Assembly: GCF_004353825.1 (NCBI RefSeq)
Contig: NZ_SMNA01000002.1
Span: forward strand, 434,001 to 498,000
Length of the DNA: 64,000 nucleotides
Source of the DNA: Occultella glacieicola
Lineage (GTDB): Bacteria; Actinomycetota; Actinomycetes; Actinomycetales; Beutenbergiaceae
Direction: 5' to 3'
Shown: in pieces, positions 1-8,816 of the stretch
Layout: each line of letters starts with the position of its first letter
How positions within the stretch are numbered: the first letter of the stretch is position 1
Made by a program: the position numbers and the translations under genes
The notes under the pieces: generated by a model
Databases searched by the model: none
Told to the model about the DNA's origin: nothing
The model's input: only the letters and a program-made list of their open reading frames with translations

Positions 1-761
1 TGATCTCCGACCTGTTCGTCGGGCTGAGTCACGGCTGGTGGCAGCGCAAGCACACCCGTCACCACGGGAAGCCCAACCAGATCGGCGCCGACCCGGACAT
101 CGGCACCGGGGCGCTGGTGTTCATCCCCGCGGACGTGCCCACCCGCACGGGCTTCGCGGCGTGGTTCGTGCGCCGGCAGGGGTGGCTGTTCTTCCCGTTG
201 ATCACCCTGGAGGGTCTGGCCCTGCACGTCACCGCGATCCGCACCGTGTTCGGGCGCGCGCCCGTGAAGCACCGGTCCGTGGAGATCGTGTTCCTGCTGG
301 TGCGGATCGTCGGGTACCTGGCCGTGGTGTTCTGGGTGATGGGCGTCGGACTGGGGCTGGCGTTCGTGGCCGTCCAGCTCGCCGTGTTCGGCTTCTACAT
401 GGGCGCCACGTTCGCACCGAACCACAAGGGCATGCCACTGGTCCCGCCGGACGCCCGGATCGACTTCCTGCGCCGCCAGGTGCTGATGTCCCGCAACATC
501 TCGGGCTCGCGGGTGGTGGACGTGCTGATGGGTGGGCTGAACCACCAGATCGAGCACCACTTGTTCCCGAGCATGCCCCGTCCGAGTCTGCGCCGGGCGA
601 AGCCGCTGGTCCGCGCCCACTGCGCGGCCCACGGGATCGCCTACACCGAGACCACGCTCCTCGGGTCGTACCGGATCGTGGTGCGTTACCTCAACGACGT
701 CGGGCTGGGCCGGATGGACCCGTTCGAGTGCCCGGTGACGGCACAGTTCCGGACCAGATGA
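1..761 (+). CDS. fatty acid desaturase, 3' part only
   Basis: This is the C-terminal part of a membrane-bound type 1 fatty acid desaturase, which inserts double bonds into acyl chains with a di-iron centre. The reading frame is open from base 3 and the start lies outside the window. The fragment (about 252 residues) shows two of the three histidine boxes: HTRHH about 17 residues in, and QIEHH inside NHQIEHHLFP near base 550. Hydrophobic segments lie between them, around bases 280-420. The first box must lie upstream. The C-terminus is normal for the family, ending FRTR before TGA. A sugar porter follows 118 bp downstream. Substrate and regiospecificity cannot be read from the fragment. Confidence 0.88.
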   Translation, partial: ISDLFVGLSHGWWQRKHTRHHGKPNQIGADPDIGTGALVFIPADVPTRTGFAAWFVRRQGWLFFPLITLEGLALHVTAIRTVFGRAPVKHRSVEIVFLLVRIVGYLAVVFWVMGVGLGLAFVAVQLAVFGFYMGATFAPNHKGMPLVPPDARIDFLRRQVLMSRNISGSRVVDVLMGGLNHQIEHHLFPSMPRPSLRRAKPLVRAHCAAHGIAYTETTLLGSYRIVVRYLNDVGLGRMDPFECPVTAQFRTR

Positions 762-879
762 CGTTCGGCGGTCCCCGGCACGCCGCGCGGGCGCCGACCT
801 TCTGCCCTAGCCTGCGTTGCGAGGGCCGGGCGAGACCGGCGCGACCACGCACCGCGCCTGGCCCGTAGGGGAGGGCCCC

Positions 880-2349
880 ATGTCCGCAGGGAGTGAAACC
901 GGCGACACCCCCGCGGTGAGCCGGTTGAACGCACGCATCATCGGGATCTGTGTCGCTGCAGCCGTCGGGGGGTTCCTGTTCGGTTTCGACACGGCGGTCA
1001 TCAACGGCGCCGTCGACGCGCTGGCCGAGGAGTTCGCGCTCGGCGCCGGGCTGAAGGGCTTCGCGGTCTCCTCGGCGCTGATCGGGTGCGCCGTCGGTGC
1101 CTGGTTCGCCGGCCCGGTCGCGAACAAGCTCGGCCGGGTGCCGGTGATGCTGATCGCCTCGGTGCTGTTCCTGGTGTCCGCGATCGGTTCCGGGCTGGCG
1201 TTCGGGGTGACCGACCTGATCATCTGGCGGGTGATCGGCGGCTTCGGCGTCGGCGCCGCCTCCGTGATCGCTCCCGCCTACATCGCGGAGGTCTCCCCGG
1301 CCCACGTGCGCGGTCGCCTCGGGTCGCTCCAGCAGCTTGCGATCGTCACCGGCATCTTCGTGGCCCTGCTGTCCGACGCGCTGCTCGCGAACACGGCGGG
1401 CGGGGCCGCCGAGGAGCTCTGGCTCGGTCACCAGGCGTGGCGCTGGATGTTCATGGCCGAGGCCATCCCGGCCGTGCTCTACGGTCTGTTCGCGCTGCGG
1501 CTGCCCGAGTCGCCGCGATTCCTGGTGGCGCGCGGCAAGTACGACAAGGCCTCGGCGGTGCTGCACGACTTCACCGGGATCGTCGAGGTGAACCTGAAGA
1601 TCGAGGAGATCAAGAAGACCCTCAACCGGGAGAAGAAGGAGTCGCTGAGCGACCTGCGCGGGCGTCGGCTCGGACTCAAGCCGATCGTCTGGGTCGGGAT
1701 CCTGCTCTCGGTCTTCCAGCAGTTCGTCGGCATCAACGTGATCTTCTACTACTCCACGACGCTGTGGCGCTCGGTCGGGTTCGAGGAGTCCGACGCGCTG
1801 ACGATCACGGTCATCACCTCCGTCACGAACATCCTCGTCACGATCGTGGCGATCCTCCTCGTGGACCGGGTCGGACGCCGCCCGATGCTGCTCGTCGGCT
1901 CGGTCGGCATGGCCGTGTCCCTTGGCCTGATGGCGCTGGCGTTCTCGTTCGCCACCGTCGTGGAGGCCGCCGACGGCACCAGCACCGCCGAGCTGGCGGC
2001 ACCGTGGTCCACGGTCGCGCTGATCGCGGCGAACGTGTTCGTGGTGGCGTTCGGGGCCACCTGGGGTCCGCTGGTGTGGGTGCTGCTCGGCGAGATCTTC
2101 CCCAACTCGATCCGCGCCGGAGCGCTCGCCGTCGCGGCCGCGGCGCAGTGGGCGGCAAACTTCCTGGTCTCGACCACGTTCCCGGCCCTGGCCGACGTCG
2201 GGCTCACCCTCGCGTACGGCATCTATGCCGTGATGGCCGTGCTGTCCTTCTTCTTCGTGTGGTTCAAGATCCCCGAGACCAAGGGGCGCGAGCTGGAGGA
2301 CATGAACGAGGACCTGGTGGTGCGCCGTGGCCGGGTGCGAACGACCTGA
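880..2349 (+). CDS. sugar porter family MFS transporter
   Basis: A 489-residue, 12-helix proton-coupled sugar transporter of the XylE/GlcP type. The first helix carries GFLFGFDTAVINGA (about residues 27-40). The loop between helices 8 and 9 has DRVGRRP near residue 330, and the end carries PETKGRELEDMNED, both signatures of the sugar porter family. A long central loop (NLKIEEIKKTLNREKKES) separates the two six-helix halves. I chose ATG 880 over the in-frame TTG 817 because GGGGAGGG lies just upstream of it. A TAGCCT -10-like box is at 808-813. The substrate is probably a hexose or pentose but cannot be fixed from sequence. Confidence 0.92.
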   Translation: MSAGSETGDTPAVSRLNARIIGICVAAAVGGFLFGFDTAVINGAVDALAEEFALGAGLKGFAVSSALIGCAVGAWFAGPVANKLGRVPVMLIASVLFLVSAIGSGLAFGVTDLIIWRVIGGFGVGAASVIAPAYIAEVSPAHVRGRLGSLQQLAIVTGIFVALLSDALLANTAGGAAEELWLGHQAWRWMFMAEAIPAVLYGLFALRLPESPRFLVARGKYDKASAVLHDFTGIVEVNLKIEEIKKTLNREKKESLSDLRGRRLGLKPIVWVGILLSVFQQFVGINVIFYYSTTLWRSVGFEESDALTITVITSVTNILVTIVAILLVDRVGRRPMLLVGSVGMAVSLGLMALAFSFATVVEAADGTSTAELAAPWSTVALIAANVFVVAFGATWGPLVWVLLGEIFPNSIRAGALAVAAAAQWAANFLVSTTFPALADVGLTLAYGIYAVMAVLSFFFVWFKIPETKGRELEDMNEDLVVRRGRVRTT

Positions 2350-2445
2350 GCCGGCCACGGGCCGCACGGGCCGAACCGGAAGGAATAGCCGGACCCGCTG
2401 CGGGCGTTGACCGCGATGACCCCAAGAACCGACCCGGAGTGCCCC

Positions 2446-3201
2446 GTGACCGACCTCGCCCCGTCCGCCGATCGTCCCGACGACGGAGGGCGAAGCGGCC
2501 CCGACCACACCGGCGCCACGGCCGAGGGCGCAGCGGCTGCGAGCGCCAGGCCGGGGAGCGGCACCGTGGCCGTCCTCGGCGCCGGCCGCGTCGGCACGGC
2601 CATCGCCCGGGTCGCGATGCGGTCCGGATACCGGGTCCGGCTCGCCGCCTCCGGCGACCCGAAGCTGATCGAGCTGATCGCGCAGATCATGGCGCCCGGG
2701 GCCCTCACGGCCACGGCGGCGGAGGCGGTCGCGCCGGCGGACCTCGTGATCCTGGCCGTGCCGTTGGGCAAGCACACGACGCTCGACGGCGACGCCCTCG
2801 CCGGGAAGATCGTCGTGGACGCCATGAACTACTGGCCGAGCACGGACGGCCGCGACCCCGAGCTCGAGACCGCCCCCAGCACCTCCGAGGTCGTCGCGCG
2901 GCACCTGACCCGCTCGGCCGTGGTCAAGACGCTCAACCACATCGGCTACCACGACCTCGAGGAGCAGGGCCGCCCGGCTGGCAACCCGGGTCGGCGGGCC
3001 CTCGCGGTCGCGGGTGACGACCCCGACGCCACCGCGTTCGTGCGCACCTTCGTGGACCGACTCGGCTTCGACCCCGTCGACGCCGGGGACCTCGCCGCCG
3101 GCGTGCACCTGCAACCGGGCACGCCGGTCTTCAACGGGCAGCACGACGCGACCACCCTGGTGACGCTCCTACGCGAGGCACCCGCCGCCGTCGGGCACTG
3201 A
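2446..3201 (+). CDS. NADP-binding oxidoreductase of the F420-dependent reductase family
   Basis: About 251 residues, with an N-terminal Rossmann domain: VAVLGAGRVGTAIARVAM near residue 40 is a dinucleotide-binding loop with GxGxxG-like spacing. LVILAVPLGKH and VVDAMNYWPSTDGRD match the family that includes NADPH:F420 oxidoreductase (Pfam F420_oxidored). Actinobacteria make F420, so hydride exchange between NADP and F420 is possible, but many members of this family are only generic NADP enzymes. The start is uncertain: GTG 2446 has CCGGAG 7-8 nt upstream, while ATG 2416 and TTG 2407 have no good ribosome binding site. The residues before the Rossmann fold are low-complexity and rich in Asp, Gly and Ala. 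Confidence 0.75.
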   Translation: MTDLAPSADRPDDGGRSGPDHTGATAEGAAAASARPGSGTVAVLGAGRVGTAIARVAMRSGYRVRLAASGDPKLIELIAQIMAPGALTATAAEAVAPADLVILAVPLGKHTTLDGDALAGKIVVDAMNYWPSTDGRDPELETAPSTSEVVARHLTRSAVVKTLNHIGYHDLEEQGRPAGNPGRRALAVAGDDPDATAFVRTFVDRLGFDPVDAGDLAAGVHLQPGTPVFNGQHDATTLVTLLREAPAAVGH

Positions 3202-3207
3202 GCAGAC

Positions 3208-3234
3208 GCCCGGCACGCCGGGCAGATGCCCGGC
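3208..3234. terminator. hairpin between convergent genes
   Basis: GCCGGGC (3217-3223), AGAT, GCCCGGC (3228-3234) is a perfect 7-bp stem. A second GCCCGGC at 3208-3214 can pair with the same middle arm. It lies between convergent genes and has no U tract, as is common in high-GC actinobacteria. Confidence 0.5.
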
Positions 3235-3253
3235 GGCACCCGGACCGCCGGAC

Positions 3254-4720
3254 TCAGCCGCGGGCGTCGTGCAGTGTGCGCGCGGCCTCGGCGATCGACC
3301 CGGACAGCGAGGGGTAGACCGTGAACGCGCTGGCGACCTGGTCCACGGTGAGCCGGTTGCTGATCGCCAGGGTGATCGGGAAGATCAGTTCGCTTGCCCG
3401 CGGTCCCACGACCACCCCCCCGATGACCAGACCCGAGGCCCGGTGGGAGAACATCTTGACGAACCCCTCGCGGATGCCGAGCATCTTCGCACGCGGGTTC
3501 CGGGCCAGTGGCAGCGTGGTGATCGCGCCACGCACCTCACCCGACGTGATCCGGTGCTCGGGCACTCCCACGGTGGCGATCTCCGGCGCGGTGAACACGT
3601 TCGCCGAGACCTGGCTCAAGTCCAGCGGGGCCACGGCGTCACCCAGTGAGTGCCACATGGCGATCCGGCCCTGCATCGCCGCCACCGACGCGAGGGCGAG
3701 CACGCCGGTGCAGTCCCCGGCCGCGTAGACGCCCCGGGCGGTGGTCCGGGAGACCCGGTCCACCTGGATGTGGCCGGACTCGCTGACCCGCACCCCGGCG
3801 CTGTCCAGCCCGAGGCCCTCGGTGTTCGGCACCGCGCCGACCGCGATGAGGCAGTGCGAGCCGCTCACGACGCGACCGTCCGCGAGGTCGACCTCGACCC
3901 CGTCGCCGACCCGGCGTGCCCCCGCCGCCCGCGACCGGGAGAGCACCACCATGCCGCGCCGCTTGAACACGGTCTCGATGAGCTCGGCGGCGTCCGGGTC
4001 CTCGCCGGGCAGCACCCGGTCCCGGCTGGACACCAGGACCACCTCGGCACCGAGCCCGTTGTAGGCGCCCGCGAACTCGGCCCCGGTGACCCCCGAGCCC
4101 ACCACGATCAGTCGCTCCGGCACCTCCGTCATGGCGTACAGCTGGGTCCAGTTGAGGATGCGCTCGCCGTCGGGAACGGCGGTCGGCAGCACCCGGGGCC
4201 GGGCACCGGTGGCCAGCAGCACCACGTCCGCGGGCAGGCGCTGGTCGCCGTAGTCGGTGCTCGCGACGACCGCGCTCGGGCCGTCCATGCGCCCCTCGCC
4301 GTCGACCAGGGCCACGCCCTCGCGCTCCAGCCGGGTGCGGATGTCCGCCGACTGGGCCTTCGCGAGGTCCAGCACCCGGGCGTCGACGGTCGCGAAGTCC
4401 GCCTCGAACGAGCCGGCCTCGCCGTCGGCCGGCCGGATCCCCAGCTCCGCGGCACCCTCGGTCAGGGTCATCCACTCGGCCGTGGCGATCAAGGTCTTGG
4501 AGGGCACCACGTCGGTCAGGACCGCGGACCCGCCCAGGCCCTGCCGCTCCACCACGGTGACCTCGGCGCCTAGCTGCCGGGCCACCAGGGCCGCCTCGTA
4601 CCCGCCGGGCCCGCCACCGATGACCACCACCCGGGATCCCTCTCGGGTGGAGGAGCGGCCGACGCCGGACGCGGGCTCGGTGGTCGTCGGTGCAGTCGGG
4701 GTGGAAGTCACGTGCGACAT
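3254..4720 (-). CDS. lpdA: NAD(P)H-quinone dehydrogenase, LpdA-type flavoprotein lacking the redox disulfide
   Basis: A 488-residue protein of the pyridine nucleotide-disulfide reductase fold. FAD-binding GGGPGGYEAALVA is near residue 35, the NAD(P) loop VVGSGVTGAEFAGAY near residue 205, and AAGDCTG near residue 340. At the position of the CxxxxC redox pair of dihydrolipoamide dehydrogenase the protein reads GGSAVLTDVVPSK, so both cysteines are missing. The usual C-terminal HxHPTLSE motif reads TVYPSLSGS, so the catalytic His-Glu pair is missing too. This fits the Mycobacterium LpdA (Rv3303c) class, which passes electrons from NAD(P)H to quinones, rather than a lipoamide dehydrogenase. ATG 4720 lies only 29 bp from the divergent GTG of the nucleoside phosphorylase. 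Confidence 0.85.
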   Translation of the reverse strand: MSHVTSTPTAPTTTEPASGVGRSSTREGSRVVVIGGGPGGYEAALVARQLGAEVTVVERQGLGGSAVLTDVVPSKTLIATAEWMTLTEGAAELGIRPADGEAGSFEADFATVDARVLDLAKAQSADIRTRLEREGVALVDGEGRMDGPSAVVASTDYGDQRLPADVVLLATGARPRVLPTAVPDGERILNWTQLYAMTEVPERLIVVGSGVTGAEFAGAYNGLGAEVVLVSSRDRVLPGEDPDAAELIETVFKRRGMVVLSRSRAAGARRVGDGVEVDLADGRVVSGSHCLIAVGAVPNTEGLGLDSAGVRVSESGHIQVDRVSRTTARGVYAAGDCTGVLALASVAAMQGRIAMWHSLGDAVAPLDLSQVSANVFTAPEIATVGVPEHRITSGEVRGAITTLPLARNPRAKMLGIREGFVKMFSHRASGLVIGGVVVGPRASELIFPITLAISNRLTVDQVASAFTVYPSLSGSIAEAARTLHDARG

Positions 4721-4736
4721 TGTGCCGTCACGAAGG

Positions 4737-4742
4737 TAGGTT
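4737..4742 (+). promoter_or_regulatory. -10 box of a predicted leaderless transcript
   Basis: TAGGTT lies 7 nt before GTG 4750, so transcription should begin at or next to the start codon. No clear -35 box is visible. Confidence 0.5.
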
Positions 4743-4749
4743 CGGCATC

Positions 4750-5619
4750 GTGAGCAGCACCGAAGCCCCCGAGCCCGGCCCCGGCACCGACCTGGACGAC
4801 CCGGCGACCGACCCGTTCGACGCCGCCGCGGAGGCCGCGGCAGCCATCACGGCGCGCAGCGGCGTCCCCCATCACGACGTGGCCCTGGTCCTCGGCTCCG
4901 GGTGGGGCGAGGCCGCGGACGTCCTCGGTGAGACCGTCGCCGAGATCGCCGCCGAGGACGTGCCCGGATTCTCCCGGTCCGGGGTGGCCGGGCACGCCGG
5001 CACCCTCCGCTCGGTGCGCTTCGTCGCGGCCGACGGCGAGACCCGCCACGCGCTGGTGCTCGGCGCCCGAACGCACTACTACGAGGGGCGCGGCGTGCGC
5101 CGGGTCGCGCACGGCGTGCGGACCGCGGCGGCCGCGGGCGCGCGCACCGTCGTCCTCACGAACGGGTGCGGCGGGCTGCACCGCGCGTGGGTGCCGGGGA
5201 CCCCGGTGCTGATCAGCGACCACCTCAACCTGACCGGCACCTCCCCGCTCGAGGGGGCCACGTTCGTGGACCTGACCGACCTGTACTCGGCCCGGTTGCG
5301 TGAGGTGGCGAGGTCCGTGGACGAGACCCTGGACGAGGGCGTCTACGCCCAGTTCCGCGGCCCGCACTACGAGACGCCCGCAGAGGTCCGGATGGTCAAG
5401 GGGCTCGGCGGCGACCTGGTCGGCATGTCCACCGCGCTCGAGGCGATCGCCGCGCGGCACGCGGGGCTGGACGTCCTCGGGATCTCCCTGGTCACGAACC
5501 TCGCCGCCGGCATCTCGCCGGTCCCGCTCTCCCACGCCGAGGTTCTCGACGCCGGGGCGGCCGCCGGCCCGCGGATCAGCGCCCTGCTGGCCGAGATCGT
5601 CCGCCGGATCGCCTCATGA
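4750..5619 (+). CDS. purine-nucleoside phosphorylase
   Basis: A 289-residue class II (trimeric type) purine nucleoside phosphorylase, which splits purine (deoxy)nucleosides with phosphate into base and (deoxy)ribose-1-phosphate. Visible family features are LVLGSGWGEA near residue 47, VLGARTHYYEGRG, TNGCGGL, and the purine-binding segment GPHYETPAEVRMVKGLGGD followed by VGMSTALEA near residue 225 and VTNLAAG. GTG 4750 was chosen because TAGGTT sits 7 nt upstream and GAAGGTAGG also precedes it; an in-frame codon at 4690 would run far into the divergent lpdA. Its stop overlaps the next start by 4 bp (ATGA), coupling it to the mutase that can convert its sugar-1-phosphate product. Confidence 0.93.
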   Translation: MSSTEAPEPGPGTDLDDPATDPFDAAAEAAAAITARSGVPHHDVALVLGSGWGEAADVLGETVAEIAAEDVPGFSRSGVAGHAGTLRSVRFVAADGETRHALVLGARTHYYEGRGVRRVAHGVRTAAAAGARTVVLTNGCGGLHRAWVPGTPVLISDHLNLTGTSPLEGATFVDLTDLYSARLREVARSVDETLDEGVYAQFRGPHYETPAEVRMVKGLGGDLVGMSTALEAIAARHAGLDVLGISLVTNLAAGISPVPLSHAEVLDAGAAAGPRISALLAEIVRRIAS

Positions 5620-7367
5620 GCGACCTGGTCGCCGCCGCCCGGGCGTGGATCGCCGACGACCCGGACCCCGCCACCGCGGACGAGTTGCGGGAACTGCTCG
5701 ACCACGCCCTCGGTGACGGGTTCACCGAGGGGGAGCAGCGGGCGGCACTGGCCGAGCTCGCGGACCGGTTCTCCGGGCCGCTCGAGTTCGGCACCGCCGG
5801 CCTGCGCGGGGCACTCGGCGCCGGCCCGCACCGGATGAACCGGGCCGTGGTCATCCGGGCTGCGGCCGGACTGGTGCGCTACCTCACCGATACCCTCGGC
5901 GCCGGGCCGCGCGTGGTGATCGGCTACGACGCCCGGTTCGGCTCGAGCGACTTCGCCGCCGACACCGCCGACGTGGTCGCCGCGGCCGGTGGGCACGCCT
6001 ACCTGCTCCCCGCGGCGCTGCCCACCCCGGTGCTCGCGTTCGCGGTGCGCCACCTCGATGCGGATGCCGGCGTCATGGTCACCGCCTCCCACAACCCGCC
6101 CCAGGACAACGGGTACAAGGTCTACCTCGGCGGCCGTGTCGTCACCGACGCCGGGCAGGGCGCACAGATCGTGCCGCCCGCGGACGCGGAGATCTCGGCC
6201 CGGATCGCGCAGGTGCCCTCCGTGGCGTCGGTGCCGCGTTCGGCCGATGCCGCCGCCGCGACCGGCGGCCGGCGGGAACTGCTCGCAGCCGACATCGTCG
6301 ACGCGTACGTCGACCGGGCCACGGGCCTGGTGCCCGACGGCGCCCCGCGCGACCTGCGCATCGTCCTCACCCCGCTGCACGGTGTGGGTGGGGCCCTCGC
6401 GGGCCGGGTGCTGGCCGAGGCGGGGTTCGCGGACGTCACACTCGTGGCCGAGCAGGCCGACCCCGACCCGACGTTCCCGACGGTGGCGTTCCCGAACCCG
6501 GAGGAGCCGGGGGCCCTCGACCTGGCCTTTGCCACGGCGGCCCGGGTGGGTGCGGACCTGATCATCGCGAACGACCCGGACGCGGACCGGTGTTCGGTGG
6601 CGGTGCCCGACCGCGACGCGGACACGGGCTGGCGCCAGCTCACCGGCGACGAGGTGGGTGCCCTGCTCGGGGAGCAGGCGGCCACCTCGTCGGCGCCGGC
6701 CGGTGGTGATGGTGAAGGCGTGCTGGCCAGTTCGATCGTGTCCTCCCGGCTGCTCGCAGCGATCGCGGTGCACCACGGCCTGACGCACCGGGCGACGCTC
6801 ACCGGGTTCAAGTGGATCAGCCGGGTGGACGGGCTCGTCTTCGGCTACGAGGAGGCCCTCGGGTACTGCACGGACCCGGCCGCGGTGCGGGACAAGGACG
6901 GCATCACGGCCGCCGTCCGGGTCGCGACCCTGGCCGCCGGCCTGCGTGCACGCGGGCGCACGCTCACCGACGTGCTCGACGATCTGGCCCGGCGGCACGG
7001 GCTGCACGCCACCGCTCCGCTGTCGGTGCGGGTCGAGGACCGCGCCCTGATCGCGGCGGCCCAGGACCGGCTCCGGAAGGTGCCGCCGACCACCTTGGCG
7101 GATTCCGCCGTCGTCAGCGCGGTCGACCTGGCCACCGGCAGCCCTGACCTGCCGCCGACCGACGGCCTGCTCTACCTGACCGAGGCGAACGACCGGATCA
7201 TCGTGCGACCGTCCGGGACCGAGCCGAAGCTCAAGTGCTACCTCGAGGTGATCGAGGCCGTCGGCCCGGACGAGGACCTCGGCCCCGTGCGGACCCGGGC
7301 CGTGGCCCGCCTGGACCGGCTGAGGGCGGACATCGCCGCGGCGGCCGGGCTGGATGCCGTGCCATGA
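5616..7367 (+). CDS. phospho-sugar mutase (phosphomannomutase/phosphopentomutase type)
   Basis: A 583-residue alpha-D-phosphohexomutase. The catalytic phosphoserine loop is TASHNPPQDNGYKVY near residue 155, the Mg-binding loop NDPDADRC near 320, the sugar-specificity loop GYEEALGYC near 410, and the phosphate-binding loop RPSGTEPKLKCYLE near 530. Its length and insertions match the actinobacterial PmmB-like group, whose eukaryotic relatives (PGM2) act on ribose-1-phosphate and deoxyribose-1-phosphate. Coupling by ATGA overlap to purine nucleoside phosphorylase supports a phosphopentomutase role here; phosphomannomutase or phosphoglucomutase activity is also possible. It overlaps the downstream threonine ammonia-lyase by 4 bp in the same way. 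Confidence 0.88.
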   Translation: MSDLVAAARAWIADDPDPATADELRELLDHALGDGFTEGEQRAALAELADRFSGPLEFGTAGLRGALGAGPHRMNRAVVIRAAAGLVRYLTDTLGAGPRVVIGYDARFGSSDFAADTADVVAAAGGHAYLLPAALPTPVLAFAVRHLDADAGVMVTASHNPPQDNGYKVYLGGRVVTDAGQGAQIVPPADAEISARIAQVPSVASVPRSADAAAATGGRRELLAADIVDAYVDRATGLVPDGAPRDLRIVLTPLHGVGGALAGRVLAEAGFADVTLVAEQADPDPTFPTVAFPNPEEPGALDLAFATAARVGADLIIANDPDADRCSVAVPDRDADTGWRQLTGDEVGALLGEQAATSSAPAGGDGEGVLASSIVSSRLLAAIAVHHGLTHRATLTGFKWISRVDGLVFGYEEALGYCTDPAAVRDKDGITAAVRVATLAAGLRARGRTLTDVLDDLARRHGLHATAPLSVRVEDRALIAAAQDRLRKVPPTTLADSAVVSAVDLATGSPDLPPTDGLLYLTEANDRIIVRPSGTEPKLKCYLEVIEAVGPDEDLGPVRTRAVARLDRLRADIAAAAGLDAVP

Positions 7368-8641
7368 CCGGGGCGGCACCCGATTCGGTGACCGCGACCG
7401 GGGTGCGTGAGTCCGCCCAACGGATCCAGCACGCGGTGCACCGCACCCCGCTGCTCCGGTGGGAGCGGATGAGCGCGGCCACCGGTGCGACGGTGCTGCT
7501 CAAGCGCGAGGACCTGCAGACGGTGCGCTCGTACAAGGTGCGCGGAGCGTTCAACCTGATGCTGCGGCTGGACGCTGCCGAGCGGGAGCGGGGCGTGGTG
7601 TGCGCGAGCGCCGGCAACCACGCCCAAGGGGTCGCGAAGGCCTGCCACGAACTCCGGATCCAGGGTCGGATCTACGTGCCTCGGACCACTCCGCGGCAGA
7701 AGCTGGACCGGATCACCGCGCTCGGTGGTGCGTTCGTCACGATCGTGCCCGTGGGCTCCACGTACGACGAGGCGTCCGCGGCCGCCGCGGACTTCGCCCG
7801 TACCGACGGCGCCGTGCAGGTGCACCCGTTCGACGATGCGCGCACGATCGTGGGGCAGGGCACCGTGGCCAAGGAGATCCACGACCAGCTCGGCCGGAGC
7901 CCGGACGTCGTGGTCGTGCCCGTGGGCGGCGGCGGCTTGCTGGCCGGCATGGGGACCTATCTCGCGGACGCGTGCCCGACCACCCAGGTCGTCGGGATCG
8001 AACCGGCCGGGGCGGCATCCATGGCGGCCGCCCTGACCGCGGGCGGACCGGTCACCCTGGAGAACATCGACACGTTCGTCGACGGCGCCGCCGTGCGCCG
8101 GGTGGGCGCGCTCAGCTACGCGGTGGTCGCCACGCTCGGCGCCCCGGTGCGGCAGATCGCCGAGGGGCGCGTGTGCACCGAGATGCTCGAGCTCTACCAG
8201 ACCGAGGGGATCATCACCGAGCCGGCGGGTGCCCTGGCCCTGGCGGCCGTCGGCCCGGCCGGCTCCGGTGCTCCCGTCGAGATCTCGCCCGGCTCGACGG
8301 TGGTGTGCCTGCTCTCCGGTGGGAACAACGACATCTCCCGATACGCCGAAGTGGTCGAACGGTCCCTGGTCTATCAGGGGCTGCGGCACTACTTCGTGGT
8401 CGACTTCCCGCAGGAGCCCGGGGCGTTGCGCACCTTCCTGGACTCGGTGCTCGGCCCCGAGGACGACATCTCGCTCTTCGAGTACACCAAGCGCTCCAAC
8501 CGGGAGACCGGGCCGGCGTTCGTGGGGCTGACGCTCGGCTCGGCGGACGGCTACGACCCCCTGCTGGCCCGGATGGACGCCTCCGGGCTCACCTACCGGG
8601 TGATCGCCCCGGACTCCCCGCTGTTCCGGTTCTTCGCCTGA
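7364..8641 (+). CDS. ilvA: threonine ammonia-lyase (threonine deaminase)
   Basis: A 425-residue PLP enzyme that deaminates threonine to 2-oxobutyrate, the first step of isoleucine synthesis. The PLP lysine is in RSYKVRGAFNLM near residue 57, with SAGNHAQGVA, the phosphate loop PVGGGGLLAGMG near 185, and SGGNNDISRY near 320. A single C-terminal ACT-like regulatory domain starts at HYFVVDFPQEPGALRTFL (about 343) and runs to the end. This length matches the short, isoleucine-regulated Corynebacterium enzyme rather than the 514-residue E. coli one. ATG 7364 overlaps the mutase stop (ATGA); an upstream extension of the frame is only the mutase read in another frame. A strong hairpin follows. Confidence 0.9.
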   Translation: MTGAAPDSVTATGVRESAQRIQHAVHRTPLLRWERMSAATGATVLLKREDLQTVRSYKVRGAFNLMLRLDAAERERGVVCASAGNHAQGVAKACHELRIQGRIYVPRTTPRQKLDRITALGGAFVTIVPVGSTYDEASAAAADFARTDGAVQVHPFDDARTIVGQGTVAKEIHDQLGRSPDVVVVPVGGGGLLAGMGTYLADACPTTQVVGIEPAGAASMAAALTAGGPVTLENIDTFVDGAAVRRVGALSYAVVATLGAPVRQIAEGRVCTEMLELYQTEGIITEPAGALALAAVGPAGSGAPVEISPGSTVVCLLSGGNNDISRYAEVVERSLVYQGLRHYFVVDFPQEPGALRTFLDSVLGPEDDISLFEYTKRSNRETGPAFVGLTLGSADGYDPLLARMDASGLTYRVIAPDSPLFRFFA

Positions 8642-8705
8642 GCCGGCCACAGTGGACCGCGAGCAGGGCGCACCCTGCGGACGCCGTCAGGCCGCGAACA
8701 CCGAT

Positions 8706-8733
8706 CGGGCCGCCCCGTTCGAGGGGCGGCCCG
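8706..8733. terminator. strong GC hairpin after ilvA
   Basis: CGGGCCGCCCC (8706-8716) and GGGGCGGCCCG (8723-8733) form a perfect 11-bp stem around a 6-nt loop, 64 nt after the ilvA stop. No U tract follows on the plus strand. It also lies directly after the foldable element at 8745-8816 when read on the minus strand. Confidence 0.75.
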
Positions 8734-8744
8734 ACCACTCCCGA

Positions 8745-8816
8745 GCGGTGCTGCCTGCGCTTCGGGTGACCCCGGCGTCGCCAAGACGTTGGCCTTCCCC
8801 CCTGCCGCAGCACCGC
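8745..8816. ncRNA. unassigned compact foldable element, possible small RNA
   Basis: In the 349-bp gene-free stretch between ilvA and the CYTH gene, GCGGTGCTGC (8745-8754) and GCAGCACCGC (8807-8816) are perfect 10-bp complements. Inside them sit a hairpin from GGTGAC (8765-8770) and GTCGCC (8777-8782, one G-U pair), then CCAA/TTGG (8781-8792), and a run of six C at 8797-8802. On the minus strand a TGGTAAC-like -10 upstream and the hairpin at 8706-8733 downstream would frame a transcript of about 120 nt. I compared it by eye with SRP RNA, 6C RNA and common riboswitches and could not match it. It could instead be a mobile-element scar. The rest of 8642-8990 holds only the CYTH promoter. Confidence 0.35.

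Noticed and set aside
691-3144. An 817-codon minus-strand open frame opposite the sugar porter and oxidoreductase genes
   Set aside because: Same GC-driven shadow effect; composition is Arg, Gly, Asp, His-rich and no motif is visible.
8745-8816. Possible 6C RNA or SRP RNA
   Set aside because: Only one six-C run is present, not two C-rich hairpin loops, and the conserved SRP apical loop is absent. It is kept as an unassigned element.
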